DNA of 64,000 nt from Rikenellaceae bacterium (lineage in GTDB: Bacteria; Bacteroidota; Bacteroidia; Bacteroidales; Rikenellaceae), in NCBI GenBank assembly GCA_015059685.1, contig SUZW01000010.1, positions 1-64,000 on the forward strand, read 5' to 3'. The notes under the pieces are model-generated. The model saw only the letters and a program-made list of their open reading frames with translations. It searched no databases and was not told the DNA's origin. The position numbers and the translations under genes were made by a program. Shown here in pieces: positions 60,771 to 64,000 of the stretch. The stretch's first letter is position 1. Each line of letters begins with the position of its first letter.

Positions 60771-62525
60771 ATGTACAGAAGTAATACTTGTGGCGAATTG
60801 CGTGCCACAAATGTCGGACAGACAGTAACATTAGCCGGTTGGGTGCAGAAGGTGCGTAACCTTGGTGCAATGACCTTTATTGACTTGCGTGACCGCTACG
60901 GCATCACACAGATTGTTGTTGAGGAGCACTCGGACGAGGCTACAAAGGCTGCAGCAGCGAAGCTTGGCCGTGAGTGCGTTGTCCAGGTTACGGGCAAGGT
61001 TATCGAGCGTGAGTCGAAGAACTCGAAGATGGCTACGGGCGACATCGAGGTTGTTGCCGAGAAGATAAATATCCTCAATGAGGCTGTTATTCCTCCATTC
61101 ACTATCGAGGAGAACTCCGATGGTGGCGATGACCTTCGTATGAAGTACCGCTACCTCGACCTTCGTCGTCCGCCATTGCAGCGTAATATGATTTTGCGCC
61201 ACAAGATGGCGCAGGAGATTAGAAAGTTCCTCGACTCGGAGGGCTTCTTGGAGATTGAGACACCTTATCTCATCAAATCTACGCCCGAGGGAGCTCGCGA
61301 CTTCGTTGTACCTTCCCGTATGAACCCTAACGAGTTCTACGCCTTGCCACAGTCACCGCAGACCTTGAAGCAGCTTTTGATGGTGTCGGGCTACGACCGC
61401 TACTTCCAGATTGTGCGCTGCTTCCGTGATGAGGACTTGCGTGCCGATCGTCAGCCTGAATTTACTCAGATTGACTGCGAGATGTCGTTCGTGGAGCAGG
61501 AGGATATCCTTGAAATCTTCGAGCGTTGGGCAAAGCACATGTTCAAGAGTGTCCTCGATATCGACTTTGCGGAGCCGTTCCGTCGTATGCCTTGGAGCGA
61601 GGCGATGGAGAAGTATGGCTCGGATAAACCCGATTTGCGCTTCGGAATGGAGTTCTCGGATATTACCGACTTGGCTCACGGCCACTCGTTCTCGGTATTT
61701 GACGATGCAGAGTATGTGGTAGGTTTTGCCGCTACGGGCTGCGCTTCCTACACCCGCAAGCAGATTGATGCCTTGACCGACTATGTGAAGCGACCACAGG
61801 TGGGTGCTAAAGGCTTGATTTGGATTAAAGTTGAGGAGGGCGGTATCAAATCTTCGATTGACAAGTTCTTCTCGTCGGAGGAGTTGCAGGCTATCGCTGA
61901 GCGTTTGGGCGCAAATGCGGGTGACTTGTGCTTGATTTTGTGCGGCAAGAAGTATAAGGCTCTCACACAGCTCTGCGCACTCCGTTTGGAGGTTGCCGAG
62001 CAGTTGGGCTTGCGTGACCCGAAGAAGTTTGCTCCGCTGTGGGTTGTAGATTTCCCGATGTTCGAGTGGGACGAGGAGACCGAGCGTTTCTACGCAAAGC
62101 ACCACCCATTCACCTCGCCAAAGCCGGAGGATATCGACAAGTTGGAGAGCGATCCGGGTGCAGTGCGTGCTAACGCCTACGACTTTGTCTGCAACGGCAC
62201 CGAGATTGGTGGTGGTTCAATTCGTATCCACGACCCTAAACTCCAGTCGCTTATCTTCAAGTGCTTGGGCTTTACACCGGAGCAGGTCGAGGCGCAGTTC
62301 GGCTTCCTCATCAACGCCTTCCGCTATGGCGCACCGCCACATGGAGGTCTTGCATTCGGCTTTGACCGCCTTTGCTCGTTGTTCGGAGGTGCAGACTCAA
62401 TTCGTGACTTCATCGCCTTCCCGAAGAACAATGCGGGTCGTGATGTGATGCTCGATGGCCCATCGCCAATCGATCAGGCGCAGCTCGATGAGTTGTACCT
62501 TGCGTTGGTCGAGCCGGCAAAGTAA
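60771..62525 (+). CDS. aspS: Aspartyl-tRNA synthetase (bacterial type)
   Basis: 584 residues. The OB-fold anticodon domain begins [15 protein letters not shown] and includes [15 protein letters not shown]. Class II motifs follow: [20 protein letters not shown] (motif 2 region), [20 protein letters not shown] (motif 2), and [13 protein letters not shown] (motif 3). The GAD insertion is present, as in the bacterial type. It charges tRNA-Asp. A terminator follows. Confidence 0.98.
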   Translation: MYRSNTCGELRATNVGQTVTLAGWVQKVRNLGAMTFIDLRDRYGITQIVVEEHSDEATKAAAAKLGRECVVQVTGKVIERESKNSKMATGDIEVVAEKINILNEAVIPPFTIEENSDGGDDLRMKYRYLDLRRPPLQRNMILRHKMAQEIRKFLDSEGFLEIETPYLIKSTPEGARDFVVPSRMNPNEFYALPQSPQTLKQLLMVSGYDRYFQIVRCFRDEDLRADRQPEFTQIDCEMSFVEQEDILEIFERWAKHMFKSVLDIDFAEPFRRMPWSEAMEKYGSDKPDLRFGMEFSDITDLAHGHSFSVFDDAEYVVGFAATGCASYTRKQIDALTDYVKRPQVGAKGLIWIKVEEGGIKSSIDKFFSSEELQAIAERLGANAGDLCLILCGKKYKALTQLCALRLEVAEQLGLRDPKKFAPLWVVDFPMFEWDEETERFYAKHHPFTSPKPEDIDKLESDPGAVRANAYDFVCNGTEIGGGSIRIHDPKLQSLIFKCLGFTPEQVEAQFGFLINAFRYGAPPHGGLAFGFDRLCSLFGGADSIRDFIAFPKNNAGRDVMLDGPSPIDQAQLDELYLALVEPAK

Positions 62526-62547
62526 AATCTCACATAAATAGATAGTT

Positions 62548-62583
62548 ATCGCCACAATTCTGTTGATTGTGGCGATTTTTTTT
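62548..62583 (+). terminator. Terminator of aspS
   Basis: ATCGCCACAAT (62548-62558) pairs with ATTGTGGCGAT (62566-62576), then eight T. Confidence 0.92.
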
Positions 62584-62593
62584 ACTACATTTG
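62563..62593 (+). promoter_or_regulatory. Promoter of the final lipoprotein gene
   Basis: TTG at 62563-62565, 20-base spacer, TACATTTG at 62586-62593. The -33 lies in the aspS terminator loop. Confidence 0.6.
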
Positions 62594-62622
62594 CAGAGAG
62601 AGAACTAAAACTATATGAAATT

Positions 62623-64000
62623 ATGAAGAGATTGTTTTTTGCAGTTGTGGCGGCATTTGTCGCTATGTCGTGTTGTAACTCCGACGAGTCGGTAGAGTTG
62701 CAGATAACCTACAAGGATGGAACTACCGCTACCGAGGTGCGCCCACTCAAAGTTAAGGGCTGCCTTTGCGGGGATAAGTACTTGCATTTCGAGATGTCGC
62801 AGGAGGAGTTGTCGAAGATTTCCGATTTGAAGGTGCTGCCTTCGTTTGGTCGTGCAAAGGTTGGCGACGAGGGGTATTTCGTGTCGTCAGATGGTATGCT
62901 CTCGACCTTCAAACCATTGTCGAAGGAGGCAAAGAGGGTGCGAAATATCTCGTTTCACCCATTGGCGATGAATGGCTATAAGGTGGGAGAGAAGTGCTAT
63001 GTTGCAATTATGAAAGGGCTGGAGTTTGAGGCTAACCATACGCTCGAGTTGGTAGATGATAAGGAGTATCAATACTACTACCACTACAACACCTTAAAAG
63101 ATATCACCCCTTACGAAAATCTGTCGATAGATTTCTATCCATTGGAGGGCGGTGAGGCTACATACGCAGGTATGGCTCGTCGCTATCGTCAGTATCTGCT
63201 CGATACCGACCAGATGCCTCTACCTATCAAGGAGCGCATTGCCGAAAACGAGCATCTCGACTACGCTTCGCAAGCTCCCGAAATTCGCATCCGCCTCGGT
63301 TGGAAGCCTGTGCCAACACCTGTCTTGCACCAGACTTTGGAGAATGAGCCAAAGATGCGTGTAGCGGTAACCTTCGATATGGTAAAAGATATTGTCGATG
63401 AGTTGAAGCGTCAAGGTGTCGAGGGAGCGCAGTTGTGTTTGGTTGGATGGAATATCAAGGGGCACGATGGTCGTTTCCCTGATCACTTCCCGGTAGAGTC
63501 GGCACTCGGTGGCGAGGAGAAGTTGCGCGAGTGTATTAAGTACGCACAAGCAAATGGTTATAAGATTGTTGCTCATACGGGTCGTACCGACATCTACGAG
63601 ATTTCGAAGGATTGGAACAATGGTGCAGACGCAGCTCGCAAAGCAGATGGCTCACTTGTAGAAAAATGGCGTATTAGTGGTGGCCAGATGTACGATATCT
63701 GCTACAAGCAGTCTTACGAAAAGTATTACAAGGAGCAGGAACCAAAGGTTGCAGAGCTTGGTTTCAAGGGTTTGGAGTATATAGATGTTTTGTCGGTAGT
63801 ATCTCCGCACGAGTGTCACAATCCGGAGCATCCCGTAAATCGCAAGGAGGCGGCCGAGTATGCCAACAAGATGCTCGATGGGTTGCGCCCGATGTTCGGT
63901 GGCTCACAGTCGGAGGGTGGAGCCTACTATGTGGCAAAGTCGCTCGACTATGCGCTCTACGCCTCGATAAATATGGACCGCAAGAGTACATTCGAGATTG
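62623..64000 (+). CDS. Large lipoprotein (DUF5696-like?), cut by the window end
   Basis: At least 459 residues from ATG 62623, open to the right edge. The ATG at 62615 gives an immediate stop. A lipobox (AMSC) ends a hydrophobic signal. The visible domains are beta-rich to about 190, then a TIM-barrel-like part with VKDIVDELKRQGVEGAQLCL, IVAHTGRTDIYEISKDW and LEYIDVLSVVSPHECHNPEH. This layout resembles DUF5696 glycosidase-like proteins, but the match is by memory and uncertain. No catalytic residue can be assigned. Confidence 0.65.
   Translation, partial: MKRLFFAVVAAFVAMSCCNSDESVELQITYKDGTTATEVRPLKVKGCLCGDKYLHFEMSQEELSKISDLKVLPSFGRAKVGDEGYFVSSDGMLSTFKPLSKEAKRVRNISFHPLAMNGYKVGEKCYVAIMKGLEFEANHTLELVDDKEYQYYYHYNTLKDITPYENLSIDFYPLEGGEATYAGMARRYRQYLLDTDQMPLPIKERIAENEHLDYASQAPEIRIRLGWKPVPTPVLHQTLENEPKMRVAVTFDMVKDIVDELKRQGVEGAQLCLVGWNIKGHDGRFPDHFPVESALGGEEKLRECIKYAQANGYKIVAHTGRTDIYEISKDWNNGADAARKADGSLVEKWRISGGQMYDICYKQSYEKYYKEQEPKVAELGFKGLEYIDVLSVVSPHECHNPEHPVNRKEAAEYANKMLDGLRPMFGGSQSEGGAYYVAKSLDYALYASINMDRKSTFEI

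Overview
The window looks like a chromosomal segment of a Bacteroidota bacterium of the order Bacteroidales; codon habit and gene set resemble Alistipes (Rikenellaceae), but the genus is an inference. The support is: the Bacteroidota promoter type (TTTG, about 20 bases, then TAnnTTTG) ahead of several genes; weak or absent Shine-Dalgarno sequences; an OmpH-OmpH-BamA outer-membrane block; secreted GH2 and GH127 glycosidases; a DUF177-rpmF-plsX block; and a prfB gene with a CTTTGAC programmed frameshift.

Region 1 (about 1-21 kb) is an AT-rich accessory region that reads as a defence island. It opens with an intact DUF262-HNH nuclease, a tRNA-Gly(GCC) and the C-terminal stump of a tyrosine recombinase, which marks an old integration site. 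A tight minus-strand operon follows, with an XRE regulator, an HNH nuclease, a small methyltransferase, an SMC/RecF-type ATPase and a TOPRIM-like partner. Next come an aspartyl protease-PDZ lipoprotein, an N-terminally truncated DprA-like gene, an AbiH abortive-infection protein, a frameshifted AlkD-like gene, and a toxin/antitoxin/SecB-like chaperone operon (a candidate TAC system). The region ends with a truncated phosphoesterase, an unrecognised membrane coiled-coil gene pair lying between two related repeats, a frameshifted GmrSD-type (DUF262 plus HNH) gene, and small unrecognised genes. Several genes are broken, and two related gene stumps (12.5 and 15.2 kb) show that the island has been rearranged.

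Region 2 (about 20.8-33.5 kb) is the transition to core: an HD hydrolase with a SANT-like tail, then nadK, uppS, bamA and two OmpH/Skp chaperones on the minus strand. pdxJ and a CCA-adding-type nucleotidyltransferase run the other way, followed by a secreted esterase, a large GNAT-like protein and a small membrane protein.

Region 3 (33.5-39.5 kb) carries gcvT, then a very tightly packed plus-strand set: a DegT aminotransferase, two ATP-grasp ligases, a GNAT acetyltransferase and a GT2 glycosyltransferase. This is probably a surface-glycan modification operon. A CAU-anticodon tRNA with an odd T-loop follows.

Region 4 (39.6-64 kb) is core and housekeeping: GH127; a minus-strand ftsY-rimO-prfB-NamZ-phosphoesterase operon; secreted C69 and S9 peptidases; a minus-strand set with an HAD phosphatase and a flavoprotein; DUF177-rpmF-plsX; a GH2 beta-galactosidase-like enzyme; a TPR protein; tadA; aspS; and the start of a large lipoprotein cut by the window edge. 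A family of short repeats built from AATGGC-containing heptads sits in at least six intergenic gaps across the whole window.
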